From NORP23 sp050302475 (GTDB taxonomy: Bacteria; Pseudomonadota; Alphaproteobacteria; Rhodobacterales; Rhodobacteraceae), in the NCBI GenBank assembly GCA_050302475.1, contig JBNLBF010000008.1:62001-126000 (forward strand): a stretch of DNA of 64,000 bases, in the 5' to 3' direction. Below are positions 26,656 through 35,540 of this stretch, one piece after another; within the stretch, counting starts at the first letter, position 1; each line of letters opens with the position of its first letter. Both the position numbers and the translations under genes were made by a program. The notes under the pieces are model-generated. The model was not told where the DNA came from and did no database searches. It saw only the letters and a program-made list of their open reading frames with translations.

Positions 26656-27114
26656 ATGCGCAAATTTCTGGTTGTCATGGATGACAGCACCGAATTTCTG
26701 AACGCCCTGCGGTTCGCCGCAATCCGGGCCAAGAAAACCGGCGGCGGGGTGGAAATCCTCGGGATTATCGCCCCCGAGGAATTTCAGCACTGGATCGGCG
26801 TCGGCGACGTGATGCGTCAGGAAGCGCGCGAGCGTATCGAAGAGCATTTCAAAGTCTTTTCCAAATGGATGGTCGATAATGAGGGGATCACCCCGGAACT
26901 GGTGATCCGCGAAGGCGAGAAAGCCGCCGAGGTTCTGGCCCAGATCGAAGACGACCCAGAGGTGGGCGTTCTGGTGTTAGGGGCCGGATCAACGGGGGAC
27001 GGACCCGGGCCGCTGGTATCCCAACTGGTCGGCCGACAGGCAGGCGAGTTATCCGTGCCGATCACCGTGGTGCCCGGAGGGCTGACCAAGGAACGGATTA
27101 TCGAGATCAGTTAG
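26656..27114 (+). CDS. Universal stress protein (UspA family)
   Basis: A 152-residue single-domain USP. The first strand FLVVMDDSTEFLNALRFA supplies the aspartate, and VLVLGAGSTGDGPGPLVSQL supplies a glycine-rich nucleotide loop resembling the ATP-binding type G-2x-G-9x-G(S/T). Start follows AGGGAGATC. Its last four bases overlap the end of the convergent CDF gene. Confidence 0.88.
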   Translation: MRKFLVVMDDSTEFLNALRFAAIRAKKTGGGVEILGIIAPEEFQHWIGVGDVMRQEARERIEEHFKVFSKWMVDNEGITPELVIREGEKAAEVLAQIEDDPEVGVLVLGAGSTGDGPGPLVSQLVGRQAGELSVPITVVPGGLTKERIIEIS

Positions 27115-27977
27115 GCCGGGTCCTTGTGGATGATCACCTCGGCATTCGGGACCTCTGACAGGATTTTCCGTCGCAGACCAGCCCCGATATCATGCGCCTC
27201 TTTCAGGGGAAGCTGACCATCAACCTCGATATGTATTTGCACAAATGTGCGGTTCCCAGCTGTGCGGGTTTTCAGATCGTGGAAACCTTCGATCCCGGGC
27301 CAGTCGCGGGCGATAGCCTCGATCTGCTCAATCGTCTTCGGATCTGTCTGCCGATCCATCAGCGCGTCAAACGCGCCTTTGCCAATTCGCCAGCTGTTAA
27401 ACAGCAGGAACGCCGCGGCAGCGATGGCGATGACACTGTCAATATAGACGATGCCCCACAGGGCGGAGGCGACAAGCGCCACGATTGCCCCGATATTTGG
27501 CAGCAAATCCGACAGGTAATGCAGGCTGTCTGCCGCCACGACTTTGTTCCCGGTTCGCCGCGCGACACGGCGCTGATACCAGACCAGCAGGATTGTCAGG
27601 AAAACCGAGATCACCATGACGGTGATCCCCTCAGTCTCGGAAGCCAGCAGAACCGGTGTATTTCCGAACAGCCGGGTGAAGGCCGTGTAGCCAATAACCA
27701 ATCCGGATATGCCGACCAGCAAAGCCTGCCCCAAACTGGCGAGATCCTCCGCCGAGGTGTGGCCGAACTGGTGATCCTCATCCGCGGGACGCGCGGCATA
27801 AATGATTGCCAGCAATCCGGTCAGTGACACGACCAGATCAAGTGCGGAATCCGTGAGGCTGGCAGCAATAGACAGCGCGCCGGTTTCACCCAGCGCCCAC
27901 AGCTTCAGTCCGACCAGCAGCACCGCCACCATGACCGAGGCCGCCCCCGCCGTCAGGTTCATGCGCTTATCGCTCAA
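27111..27977 (-). CDS. Cation diffusion facilitator (FieF/MMT1-like) transporter
   Basis: A divalent-metal/proton antiporter of the inner membrane. The TTG at 27977 overlaps the stop of the upstream gene (TTGA) and gives 288 residues; an ATG at 27962 is a close alternative. The helix-2 metal motif SLTDSALDLVVS and the later HYLSDLLPNIGAIV provide the HxxxD/DxxxD residues of site A. A C-terminal cytoplasmic domain (GFHDLKTRTAGNRTFVQIHIEVD) is typical of zinc and iron exporters. Confidence 0.88.
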   Translation of the reverse strand: MSDKRMNLTAGAASVMVAVLLVGLKLWALGETGALSIAASLTDSALDLVVSLTGLLAIIYAARPADEDHQFGHTSAEDLASLGQALLVGISGLVIGYTAFTRLFGNTPVLLASETEGITVMVISVFLTILLVWYQRRVARRTGNKVVAADSLHYLSDLLPNIGAIVALVASALWGIVYIDSVIAIAAAAFLLFNSWRIGKGAFDALMDRQTDPKTIEQIEAIARDWPGIEGFHDLKTRTAGNRTFVQIHIEVDGQLPLKEAHDIGAGLRRKILSEVPNAEVIIHKDPA

Positions 27978-28825
27978 AACCACTGTCCGGGTTCCATAAA
28001 GCCAAGCTCCATCAATTGCTGGGAGTCCCAATCAAATTTCCCGCTGCCGCCCCAGTGAAAATTCTGTATCGCCTCGGCAGACCCGGGATTATGCATCAAC
28101 ACCTTGGCGACGCGGAACGACATCACCGCCATGGTCAGGTTATGGTGCCACTCACAGGATATCGTGTTCAATTCCGGTTCCGACAGGCGCAAATCCTCGC
28201 CAATCGTCAGGCCCTTGGTGACCTTGAACAGCGCAATCCGGTCGATACGGCGTTTTTCCCACGGGATATGCTCCTCGTACCGCCAGCGCAGGCCGCCGAA
28301 AATCTCGGGCTGACGCTCGACCATGTCGGGGCCGTCATACCGGTCCATCCCGTAATAACCCGACAGGTCCAGATGCGCCGACCCCAGATCGACGCCCGAC
28401 CGGTGATCCGGCAGGTTTTCGGGATAAAGGTCAATGGCGTAACTATAGACGGAGGTCCGGCGCTCTTCCTCCATGAAGGTGAGGGCGTCTTTGATAGACC
28501 TTGTCTCGCAGAACGGGAAATACAGATATTCGGCGTTGAAACAGTAGTAGATCCAGCACCCCTCAGCCTGAGAGATGACCATGTTGAGGATTTCCAGCGA
28601 ATCCTCCAGTTCGTTCAGCTCGGCATAGAAGGTTCGGACATTTTCCAGATCTTCGAACGCGGATTGGCCGACGGCTCCGACCACCAGAATCGTTCCGAAG
28701 CCCAGCTTCTGGTGATGGCGGACGGTGCTGTCGAGCTCCACCTCGTCCTCGGCCAGGATGACCGCGACGGGCGAGGTCAGGTCATGGCTTTGTAGATAGC
28801 TTTGCAACTCGGGGTTTGGCATCAT
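27974..28825 (-). CDS. Glycosyltransferase family 2-like protein
   Basis: A 283-residue cytosolic protein starting at ATG 28825 after GGAGAGA. The opening VAVILAEDEVELDSTVRHHQ and GFGTILVVGAVGQ fit the first Rossmann strands of the GT2-like proteins common in Rhodobacterales, but the DxD is not obvious. Aromatic- and aspartate-rich middle (YPENLPDHRSGVDLGSAHLD) may form the acceptor site. It precedes the CDF gene with a TTGA overlap. Product unknown. Confidence 0.6.
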   Translation of the reverse strand: MMPNPELQSYLQSHDLTSPVAVILAEDEVELDSTVRHHQKLGFGTILVVGAVGQSAFEDLENVRTFYAELNELEDSLEILNMVISQAEGCWIYYCFNAEYLYFPFCETRSIKDALTFMEEERRTSVYSYAIDLYPENLPDHRSGVDLGSAHLDLSGYYGMDRYDGPDMVERQPEIFGGLRWRYEEHIPWEKRRIDRIALFKVTKGLTIGEDLRLSEPELNTISCEWHHNLTMAVMSFRVAKVLMHNPGSAEAIQNFHWGGSGKFDWDSQQLMELGFMEPGQWF

Positions 28826-28938
28826 TCTCTCCGTCCCGAAGGCATAGCAAAAGCGCACCGCCAAGGGAAAGCCGAAACCGCACGCATTGCGCAGGTTTTA
28901 TCAGTGCGGTAAAGGGGCGGGAATCCAGAAGGTAAAAA

Positions 28939-30249
28939 ATGTCCGACCCCAAGAAACTATTTGTCAAAACCTATGGCTGCCAGATGAACGTTTACGACAG
29001 TGAACGTATGGCCGAAGCCATGGGATCGGACGGGTATGTGGAAACGGACAGCCCCGATGATGCGGACATGATCCTGCTGAACACCTGCCATATCCGCGAG
29101 AAGGCGGCGGAAAAGGTCTATTCCGAACTTGGTCGGTATCGGAAACTGAAAGAAGGCAAGCCCGACCTGAAGATCGGCGTCGCCGGGTGTGTCGCGCAGG
29201 CCGAGGGCGAGGAGATCATGCGCCGCCAGCCGTTGGTCGATCTGGTGGTTGGCCCGCAATCCTATCACCGCCTGCCGGAAATGGCGGCGAAGGCCGGGCA
29301 TGGCGTCAAGCAGATCGACACGGAATTTCCCGAAGAAGACAAGTTCGACCATCTGCCCCGCGGCCCAAAGGCCCGGCGCGCGCCTGCCGCGTTTCTGACC
29401 GTGCAGGAAGGCTGCGATAAATTCTGCGCCTTCTGCGTCGTGCCTTATACGCGGGGGGCCGAGGTCTCCCGCCCCGCCGAACGCCTGATGGCCGAAGCCC
29501 GCGATCTGGTGGAACGCGGCGTGGTTGAGGTCACGTTGCTGGGGCAGAACGTCAACGCTTATCATGGACCCGAGGGCTGGACGCTGGCGAAACTGATCCG
29601 CGAGATGGCGAAAATCGACGGGCTGGAACGTATCCGCTTTACGACATCCCACCCCAATGACATGGATGATGACCTGATCGCCGCACATGGCGAGGTGGAG
29701 AAACTGATGCCTTATCTGCACCTGCCGGTGCAATCGGGATCGGACAAGGTGCTGAAGGCGATGAATCGCAAACATACGGCGGAGCACTATCTGCGTCTGC
29801 TGGAACGCATTCGCGAGGCACGCCCGGATATCGCCCTTTCCGGCGATTTCATCGTTGGCTTCCCGGGCGAGGACGAAGCGGATTTCGAAGACACGCTCGC
29901 GCTCTGTCGCGAGGTGAAATATGCGCAGGCTTATTCGTTCAAATACTCCGCCCGTCCCGGCACGCCGGCGGCGGATCGTGCCCATGTGGACGAGAGTGTG
30001 AAAGCGGACCGGCTGGCCCGGTTGCAGGAACTGCTGAACCAGCACCAGTATGACTTCCAGGCATCCATGGTGGGGAAAACCCTGCCCGTTTTGCTGGAAA
30101 AACCGGGGCGCGAGGCCGGACAGATAGTAGGCAAATCACCCTATCTTCAGGCGGTTCACGTGGATGCCGACCAGGCAGATGTCGGGAAAATCGTCCAGGC
30201 GGAGATCATCAAATCACAGAAAAACTCACTATCTGGTGTGGTCGTCTGA
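28939..30249 (+). CDS. miaB: tRNA-2-methylthio-N6-dimethylallyladenosine synthase MiaB
   Basis: Radical-SAM methylthiotransferase acting on i6A37 of tRNAs. In 436 residues it has the UPF0004 domain (Cys14 in TYGCQMN), the radical-SAM cluster Cys159, Cys163, Cys166 in GCDKFCAFC, and a C-terminal TRAM domain. Start is good (AGAAGGTAAAA). It acts in the same tRNA modification route as MiaA. Confidence 0.97.
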   Translation: MSDPKKLFVKTYGCQMNVYDSERMAEAMGSDGYVETDSPDDADMILLNTCHIREKAAEKVYSELGRYRKLKEGKPDLKIGVAGCVAQAEGEEIMRRQPLVDLVVGPQSYHRLPEMAAKAGHGVKQIDTEFPEEDKFDHLPRGPKARRAPAAFLTVQEGCDKFCAFCVVPYTRGAEVSRPAERLMAEARDLVERGVVEVTLLGQNVNAYHGPEGWTLAKLIREMAKIDGLERIRFTTSHPNDMDDDLIAAHGEVEKLMPYLHLPVQSGSDKVLKAMNRKHTAEHYLRLLERIREARPDIALSGDFIVGFPGEDEADFEDTLALCREVKYAQAYSFKYSARPGTPAADRAHVDESVKADRLARLQELLNQHQYDFQASMVGKTLPVLLEKPGREAGQIVGKSPYLQAVHVDADQADVGKIVQAEIIKSQKNSLSGVVV

Positions 30250-30286
30250 GGGCCCAATCACAAGTTATAGTGCTACTGTGTCGTTT

Positions 30287-30329
30287 GAGTCACATAAACA
30301 AATTCTTCTAACTTATTAGATTCACATAA
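30287..30329 (+). promoter_or_regulatory. Direct repeat GAGTCACATAA / GATTCACATAA
   Basis: Two 11-base copies start at 30287 and 30319, 32 bases apart (about three helical turns), upstream of the 49-residue ORF and the OmpA gene. Each includes a GANTC site. They lie in an AT-rich segment between miaB and the small operon, so they are candidate activator sites. Confidence 0.4.
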
Positions 30330-30391
30330 GAAATTTTTCTGCTACCTTTTACACATGCCGGCGTTAGATCGGCGACAAAGAGGCAGAAACA

Positions 30392-30541
30392 ATGTTCAGA
30401 GCAATCATGATCGCCCTAGTGGCGGGCACTATTCAGTCTATGGCGCCATATTTTGAGGAACCGGTAGATGCCGGAACTCTGTATGCGCTGTTGGCGACAG
30501 AAACCTCTGAGAACCAGTTATGGATGAACCAGTATGAGTAA
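30392..30541 (+). CDS. 49-residue secreted or membrane peptide upstream of OmpA gene
   Basis: ATG at 30392 follows AAGAGGCAGAAACA. The 49-residue product has a hydrophobic start (FRAIMIALVAGTIQSMA) like a signal peptide, followed by a short acidic tail (YFEEPVDAG...NQYE). Its last eight bases overlap the start of the OmpA gene, which points to coupled translation. No family recognised. Confidence 0.5.
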   Translation: MFRAIMIALVAGTIQSMAPYFEEPVDAGTLYALLATETSENQLWMNQYE

Positions 30542-31079
30542 GGCAGCATTTGTTGTCCTTGCACTCGGCATGGCCATTTTGGCCTTGCCGGGGCAAAGCA
30601 AGGCCGGAAACTCTGACAGCTACCCCGCCGCGATTTGGATTGATCCCGACGGGTGTGAACATTGGGTCTTGGACCTCGGGGTTGAGGGGATGATGTCCCC
30701 GCATCTCGACCGCGAAGGTAGACCGGTCTGCGGTCGTAATCCGAATATCTGCATGGAATTTCCCTCGGACATCATGTTCGAGACCGCAAAATGGAACCTG
30801 TCCAACGAGATGGTCGACCGCTTGACGGTCTTCTTCAGCGATTCCATGGCTGATGGCATTCACTATTTCACCATCGCTGGACATACCGACAACGTCGGTG
30901 ACGAATTCTACAACTACGATCTGGGACGCAAACGCGCGCAATCTGTCGCGGCCATTGCCAACCAGATCGGGGCAATCTCGCGTACTGACACGTATGGCGA
31001 GATGCAACCGATCGCATCAAACGACACTCCCGACGGTCGCGCCCGCAACCGCCGTGTCGAAATCTTTTGTAGCCGGTGA
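30534..31079 (+). CDS. OmpA-family peptidoglycan-associated outer-membrane protein
   Basis: A 181-residue secreted protein. The signal peptide ends near SKA-GNSD. Residues 33–66 hold a module (IWIDPDGCEHWVLD...PHLDREGRPVC) that recurs in the next gene. Residues 75–181 are an OmpA-like peptidoglycan-binding domain, with FTIAGHTDNVGDEFYNYDLG and the closing TPDGRARNRRVEIF, which include the usual Asp and Arg contacts to diaminopimelate. There is no beta-barrel, so it is a soluble or lipid-free peptidoglycan binder. Confidence 0.86.
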   Translation: MSKAAFVVLALGMAILALPGQSKAGNSDSYPAAIWIDPDGCEHWVLDLGVEGMMSPHLDREGRPVCGRNPNICMEFPSDIMFETAKWNLSNEMVDRLTVFFSDSMADGIHYFTIAGHTDNVGDEFYNYDLGRKRAQSVAAIANQIGAISRTDTYGEMQPIASNDTPDGRARNRRVEIFCSR

Positions 31080-31087
31080 GGAGAGTG

Positions 31088-31390
31088 ATGATGAAACTGT
31101 TGAGGATCTCCACCGCCCTTCTGGCCATGACCGCGCTCGGTGCATGTGACTTTGCCATCAACCGGGATACCGGGTCCGACGCCGGTGACTTGTCCGGCAT
31201 GACCGCCGGCATCTGGGTTGACCGCAACGGTTGCGATCACTGGATTCTGGATGACGGGTTCGAGGGCTACATGTCCCCGCGCCTCGACCATGACGGAAAA
31301 CCGATTTGCCGCGAAGGCGCGGTGCCCTGGTCTACGGTCTTCTTCGAAGATCATGTTTTCGGAAACCCCGGAAAGAGAGACAATAATTAA
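31088..31390 (+). CDS. Small lipoprotein sharing a module with the upstream OmpA protein
   Basis: A 100-residue lipoprotein starting at ATG 31088 after GGAGAG. The signal ends in lipobox ALGAC (Cys20). Residues 40–74 match residues 32–66 of the preceding OmpA protein in 21 of 35 positions by my alignment, with the two cysteines, HW, LD, EG and MSP conserved. There is no OmpA domain. The pair looks like a duplicated extracellular module, one copy tied to peptidoglycan and one to lipid. Confidence 0.75.
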   Translation: MMKLLRISTALLAMTALGACDFAINRDTGSDAGDLSGMTAGIWVDRNGCDHWILDDGFEGYMSPRLDHDGKPICREGAVPWSTVFFEDHVFGNPGKRDNN

Positions 31391-31393
31391 GGA

Positions 31394-31481
31394 ATTCGCG
31401 TAAATCGCGAATACATACCGCCGGTCCCGCTGAATTGACGTGCCCCCCCAAATCGAGACAATTCAGCAACGGGACCGGCGG
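31394..31481 (+). other. Tandem hairpins after the lipoprotein gene
   Basis: Hairpin 1: ATTCGCG-TAAAT-CGCGAAT at 31394–31412. Hairpin 2: CCGCCGGTCCCGCTGAATTG at 31418–31437 pairs with 31459–31481, a 20-bp stem with a 3-base bulge and a 21-base loop holding a run of seven C. No T-run follows. It may be a Rho-dependent stop with RNA protection, a ncRNA, or a leader of phoH. Confidence 0.55.
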
Positions 31482-31583
31482 AATTTCATGACAATTTGAA
31501 GATCGCTCGTTTTTCCCCTTGCCCGCGAGTCCGGCATTTGGCAGCATTAAGCTGCAAACCGAAATTCAAACGGACGGACCCCA

Positions 31584-32597
31584 TTGGTATCAGACATATC
31601 TGACGCGAGCTCTCTCGCGGAGACCAGCGAAACCCTCATCGAGTTTCCCGACAATCGGCTTCTTATTGACCTTTGCGGACAGCTCGATTCCAACCTCTCG
31701 AAAATTGAAATGGGCACGGGGGCGGCGATACATCATCGTGGCAACCAGTTGCTGATCAGTGGCGAGGCGCATGAGAAGAAGCACGCGGAAACCGCGCTCA
31801 GGTCCATGTATGCCCGGCTTGAACAGGGCCGCGCGCTGGAACAGGGCGATGTGGACGCCGCGATCCGGATGCCGAAGGAAGTGTTCGACGAACCCGGCGC
31901 CAATGACCAGATCGAGATGTTCAAGGGCGACAAGCTGGAGTTTCGGACCCGCAAGAAAATCGTCGAACCGCGAACCAAATCGCAGATTGCTTATGTTAAA
32001 TCGCTGTTCTCGAATGAACTGGTCTTTGGCCTTGGTCCGGCGGGAACGGGAAAAACCTATCTGGCCGTGGCGGCGGCAGTGTCGAGCTATCTCGACGGGA
32101 ATGTGGATCGGATCATTCTGGCCCGCCCGGCGGTGGAAGCCGGTGAGCGTCTGGGCTTTCTGCCCGGCGATATGAAGGAAAAGGTCGATCCCTACATGCA
32201 GCCGCTTTACGACGCGCTGAATGATTTCTTGCCCGGCAAGCAGGTCACCAAGATGATCGAGGAACGCACTATCGAAATCGCCCCGCTGGCTTTCATGCGC
32301 GGGCGGACGCTGGCAAATGCCTATGTCGTGCTGGATGAGGCGCAGAATGCGACAACCATGCAGATGAAAATGTTCCTGACCCGGCTGGGCGAAAATTCCC
32401 GCATGGCGATCAACGGTGACATGTCTCAGGTCGATTTGCCAAAAGGCATGATGTCCGGCCTGATCGAGGCGGAGCGTGTGTTGCGTAAGGTCCCCGGCAT
32501 CGGGTTCACCTATTTCACGGCCGAGGACGTCGTGCGTCACCCGATGGTCGCAAAGATCATCAGAGCATACGACGCAGCCCACAAGAACGATGTCTGA
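31584..32597 (+). CDS. phoH: PhoH-like ATPase (PhoL)
   Basis: A 337-residue cytosolic NTPase with an N-terminal KH-like region, Walker A in GPAGTGKTYLAVAAA near residue 152 and Walker B in YVVLDEAQNAT. It starts with TTG at 31584; no ATG or GTG is available upstream. It overlaps ybeY by eight bases. PhoH with YbeY and CorC is a conserved trio linked to ribosome and RNA maintenance under stress. Confidence 0.94.
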   Translation: MVSDISDASSLAETSETLIEFPDNRLLIDLCGQLDSNLSKIEMGTGAAIHHRGNQLLISGEAHEKKHAETALRSMYARLEQGRALEQGDVDAAIRMPKEVFDEPGANDQIEMFKGDKLEFRTRKKIVEPRTKSQIAYVKSLFSNELVFGLGPAGTGKTYLAVAAAVSSYLDGNVDRIILARPAVEAGERLGFLPGDMKEKVDPYMQPLYDALNDFLPGKQVTKMIEERTIEIAPLAFMRGRTLANAYVVLDEAQNATTMQMKMFLTRLGENSRMAINGDMSQVDLPKGMMSGLIEAERVLRKVPGIGFTYFTAEDVVRHPMVAKIIRAYDAAHKNDV

Positions 32598-33072
32598 CCT
32601 GACCGATGTGGTCATCGAGGATGACCGCTGGACGGAAATGGGGTTGGCGGCACTGGCGGACCGTGCGGCCCGGGTCGCGCTGAAGGTCGCCGGGGTCGAG
32701 GTTCATGGGCGCGAGATTGTCATCATGGCCTGTGACGATGACCGGATTGCCGAGCTCAACGCGGATTTCCGCCGAAAGGACAAGGCGACCAACGTGCTGT
32801 CCTGGCCTGCCTATCACCTGACGCCACAGACTGCGGGGCAGATCCCGGATGATGGTGGCGACAGTTTCGGGGATATCGCGATTGCCTATGAAACCTGCGT
32901 GCGCGAGGCGCTGGAAAAGGCCATTCCCCCGCAGGATCACGTCACCCATCTGATCATCCATGGCTGTCTGCATTTGCTGGGCTATGACCATGAAAGCGAT
33001 CACGATGCGGATATAATGGAGGGGCTGGAAATCAAAGCTCTTGCACAATTGGATATAAGCAACCCATATTAG
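32590..33072 (+). CDS. ybeY: Endoribonuclease/rRNA maturation factor YbeY
   Basis: A 160-residue zinc-dependent RNase that matures the 16S rRNA 3' end and removes defective ribosomes. The HGCLHLLGYDHESD motif provides the three metal-binding histidines. The start at 32590 overlaps the phoH stop. It is followed by corC after 40 bases. Confidence 0.95.
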   Translation: MSDLTDVVIEDDRWTEMGLAALADRAARVALKVAGVEVHGREIVIMACDDDRIAELNADFRRKDKATNVLSWPAYHLTPQTAGQIPDDGGDSFGDIAIAYETCVREALEKAIPPQDHVTHLIIHGCLHLLGYDHESDHDADIMEGLEIKALAQLDISNPY

Positions 33073-33112
33073 GGCAGCGGGTGCAGTTGGCACCAACTTC
33101 GGAAAAGGAGCC

Positions 33113-34006
33113 ATGACCGACAGTAGCGACGGGTCCTCTAGCGCAGCGCAGAGCGCGCAGCCTAACGAGGCAAATGAACCCAGACAGGGGTTCTGGGACA
33201 AGATATTCGGCCGGACACCTGATCCGGAAGTTTCCAATGCAGAAGCGGTAGCACGGGTAGCAGCGGTTGCGGGCACGCAAACCCTGTTGTCAAACGTGCG
33301 CAAGATGCACGACAAACGGGTGGAGGATGTTGCCATCCCCATCGCCGATATCGTGGCGGTGCCGGATACGGCGAGCCTGTCGGAAATTGTCGAGACATTT
33401 CGCGAGTCCACATATTCCCGCCTGCCGGTCTATTCCGAAACGCTGGATAACCCGGTCGGTCTGGTGCATCTGAAGGATATCGCGCTGGAACATGGGTTCG
33501 GGGCGGAAAAAGTGTTTGATTTACAGGCAATCATGCGACCGCTGATCTACGCGCCGCCGTCAATGCCGCTGCGCTCGCTATTGCAGAAAATGCAAAGTGA
33601 TCGGATTCACATGGCGCTGGTGATCGATGAACATGGTGGCGTAGATGGTCTGGTGACCATCGAAGACCTGATCGAAGAAATTGTTGGTGAAATCGCTGAT
33701 GAACATGACGCTGAGGAGGATCAGCCCTGGCTGATGGAGAGCCCCGGTGTCTATCTGGCACAGGCGCGCGCGTCGTTGGAGGAATTTGAACAGGTCGCCG
33801 GTGTTGACCTGCTGCCCGATGATCTGGACGAAGATGTCGATACGTTAGGTGGGTTGGTCTTCATGCTGTCGGGCCGTGTGCCCGCGCGGGGCGAGTGCCT
33901 GAAAGACAGCGCCGGGCATGAGTTCGAGGTTGTGGATGCTGACGCGCGGTCGATCAAACGCCTGCGCGTGCGGTTGAACGGGGCCACGCAAAAGGCCGCG
34001 GAATAG
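33113..34006 (+). CDS. corC: CorC/HlyC-type CBS-domain protein
   Basis: A 297-residue cytosolic protein with paired CBS domains (VPDTASLSEIVETFRESTYSRLPVY and the following MALVIDEHGGVDGLVTIEDLIEEIVGEI) and a C-terminal CorC_HlyC domain (LGGLVFMLSGRVPARGECL). No membrane DUF21 domain. Linked to magnesium and cobalt efflux and to RNase stress genes. It ends one base before lnt. Confidence 0.92.
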   Translation: MTDSSDGSSSAAQSAQPNEANEPRQGFWDKIFGRTPDPEVSNAEAVARVAAVAGTQTLLSNVRKMHDKRVEDVAIPIADIVAVPDTASLSEIVETFRESTYSRLPVYSETLDNPVGLVHLKDIALEHGFGAEKVFDLQAIMRPLIYAPPSMPLRSLLQKMQSDRIHMALVIDEHGGVDGLVTIEDLIEEIVGEIADEHDAEEDQPWLMESPGVYLAQARASLEEFEQVAGVDLLPDDLDEDVDTLGGLVFMLSGRVPARGECLKDSAGHEFEVVDADARSIKRLRVRLNGATQKAAE

Positions 34007-34007
34007 C

Positions 34008-35489
34008 GTGGATATCCGAAAACTGACGGGATGGCGCCAGCTTGCCCTTGCTTTTGCGGCGGGGGCGGTGCTGGCGACGGTGAATGCGCCGTGGTCCTTT
34101 GCGCCCTCGTTATTTTTCGGAATACCGGTGCTGGCGTTGCTGCATGTCGGGGCGGCGAGCAAACGCCGCGCGGCACTGATTGGCTGGTTGGGTGGGGTTG
34201 GCTATTTTGGCCTGACCTTCTTCTGGATTATTGAACCCTTTCAGGTGGACGCTGCCCGCCACGGCTGGATCGCACCCTTTGCGCTGATGCTGATGGCCGG
34301 AGGGTTCGGTGGCTACTGGGCGATTGCGTTTGGCGCGGCGCGGCGCGGCTCGCCCTGGGCGCTGGGCATTTTCTGGGCGCTGGCGGAACTGGGCCGGTCG
34401 TATATTTTCACCGGGTTTCCCTGGGCTTTAATAGGTTATGGCTGGCTGGAAACCCCTGTGGCACAGGTCGCGTCAGTGCTCGGACCGCACGGTCTGAGCT
34501 TTGCAACACTGCTGGCTATTATCCTGATGACGGAATACCTGCGCCGCAATTATCGTGCAGCAATTTATGGAATTGCCCTAACGCTGGCGCTGGTTGGCGG
34601 CGGCTTTGCCCTCAATCAACGAGTTGTCCCGGACCGCGAGGCCCCGACAATCGTTCGCCTGATCCAGCCCAATGCCGCACAGGCGCTGAAATGGCTGCCG
34701 GAATTTGCGCAGGTCTTCTATGACCGTCAGATCGGCTTGATGGAAACCGAAACCGAGCCCATGCCCGATATTGTTATCTGGCCGGAAACGGCAGTGACGT
34801 TCGTGGCGCATGACCGGCCGGACTTGTTGCAGCAGATGGCGGCCTCGGCGAAAGGGGCGGTGATTGTGTTCGGGACGCGGCTACGCGATGCGGCGGGGAA
34901 CTGGTATAACGGTCTTTATGTGATTGATCAGCTGGGTTTCGTGATTGACGATTACGCCAAGCACCATCTGGTGCCCTACGGGGAATATGTCCCGATGCCC
35001 TGGCTGCTGAAACTGATCGGGTTAGAGGCAATGACCGGGCAGGGCTGGACCCCCGGCGCCGGGGAAAAAATCATTTCACCCCCCGGTCTGCCCGCCTTCC
35101 TGCCGATGATTTGTTACGAGACCATATTCCCCCAACACGCCATGATCGACGGCCAGCGCCCAGACTGGCTGGTGCAGGTGACGAATGATGCGTGGTACGG
35201 GACATTCTCCGGCCCGTATCAGCATCTGGATCTGGCGCGGGCGCGGGCGATTGAACAGGGATTGCCACTGGCGCGGTCGGCGAATACCGGTGTGTCGGCC
35301 ATGATTGATCCCAAGGGTAATGTGATTGCGAGGATAGGGTTGAACCAGATGGGATTTGTCGATGCCGCGCTGCCCGGCGCGCTGCCGCCCACCCTCTATT
35401 CCCGGACCGGCGACTGGCCGATAATGATTCTGCTGTTTTTATTGGCAGGATGGCAACTGTTCTCAGGCATTCGCCGAAACAGGCGTTGA
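34008..35489 (+). CDS. lnt: Apolipoprotein N-acyltransferase Lnt
   Basis: Adds the third acyl chain to lipoproteins in the inner membrane. The 493-residue protein has an N-terminal block of transmembrane helices and a C-terminal nitrilase-fold domain. The catalytic triad appears as Glu260 (WPETAVTF), Lys318 (YAKHHLVPYGEYVP) and Cys369 (MICYETIFP). GTG start one base after corC. Lipoproteins encoded in this window, such as the LpoA-like protein, would be substrates. Confidence 0.96.
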   Translation: MDIRKLTGWRQLALAFAAGAVLATVNAPWSFAPSLFFGIPVLALLHVGAASKRRAALIGWLGGVGYFGLTFFWIIEPFQVDAARHGWIAPFALMLMAGGFGGYWAIAFGAARRGSPWALGIFWALAELGRSYIFTGFPWALIGYGWLETPVAQVASVLGPHGLSFATLLAIILMTEYLRRNYRAAIYGIALTLALVGGGFALNQRVVPDREAPTIVRLIQPNAAQALKWLPEFAQVFYDRQIGLMETETEPMPDIVIWPETAVTFVAHDRPDLLQQMAASAKGAVIVFGTRLRDAAGNWYNGLYVIDQLGFVIDDYAKHHLVPYGEYVPMPWLLKLIGLEAMTGQGWTPGAGEKIISPPGLPAFLPMICYETIFPQHAMIDGQRPDWLVQVTNDAWYGTFSGPYQHLDLARARAIEQGLPLARSANTGVSAMIDPKGNVIARIGLNQMGFVDAALPGALPPTLYSRTGDWPIMILLFLLAGWQLFSGIRRNRR

Positions 35490-35540
35490 CCCCTTTGCAG
35501 GTGCCATTTACAGAAAACCGGAACAATGAAGGAGGGGCCT

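Noticed and set aside
31891..32597. Phosphate-starvation (Pho) regulon membership of phoH
   Set aside because: The name suggests it, but no Pho box is visible; the operon with ybeY and corC points to RNA/ribosome maintenance.
35490..35540. SAM/SAH riboswitch before metK
   Set aside because: This position often holds one in Rhodobacterales, but the conserved CACAACGGCTTCCTGGCG-type core is absent in the 51-base gap between lnt and metK.
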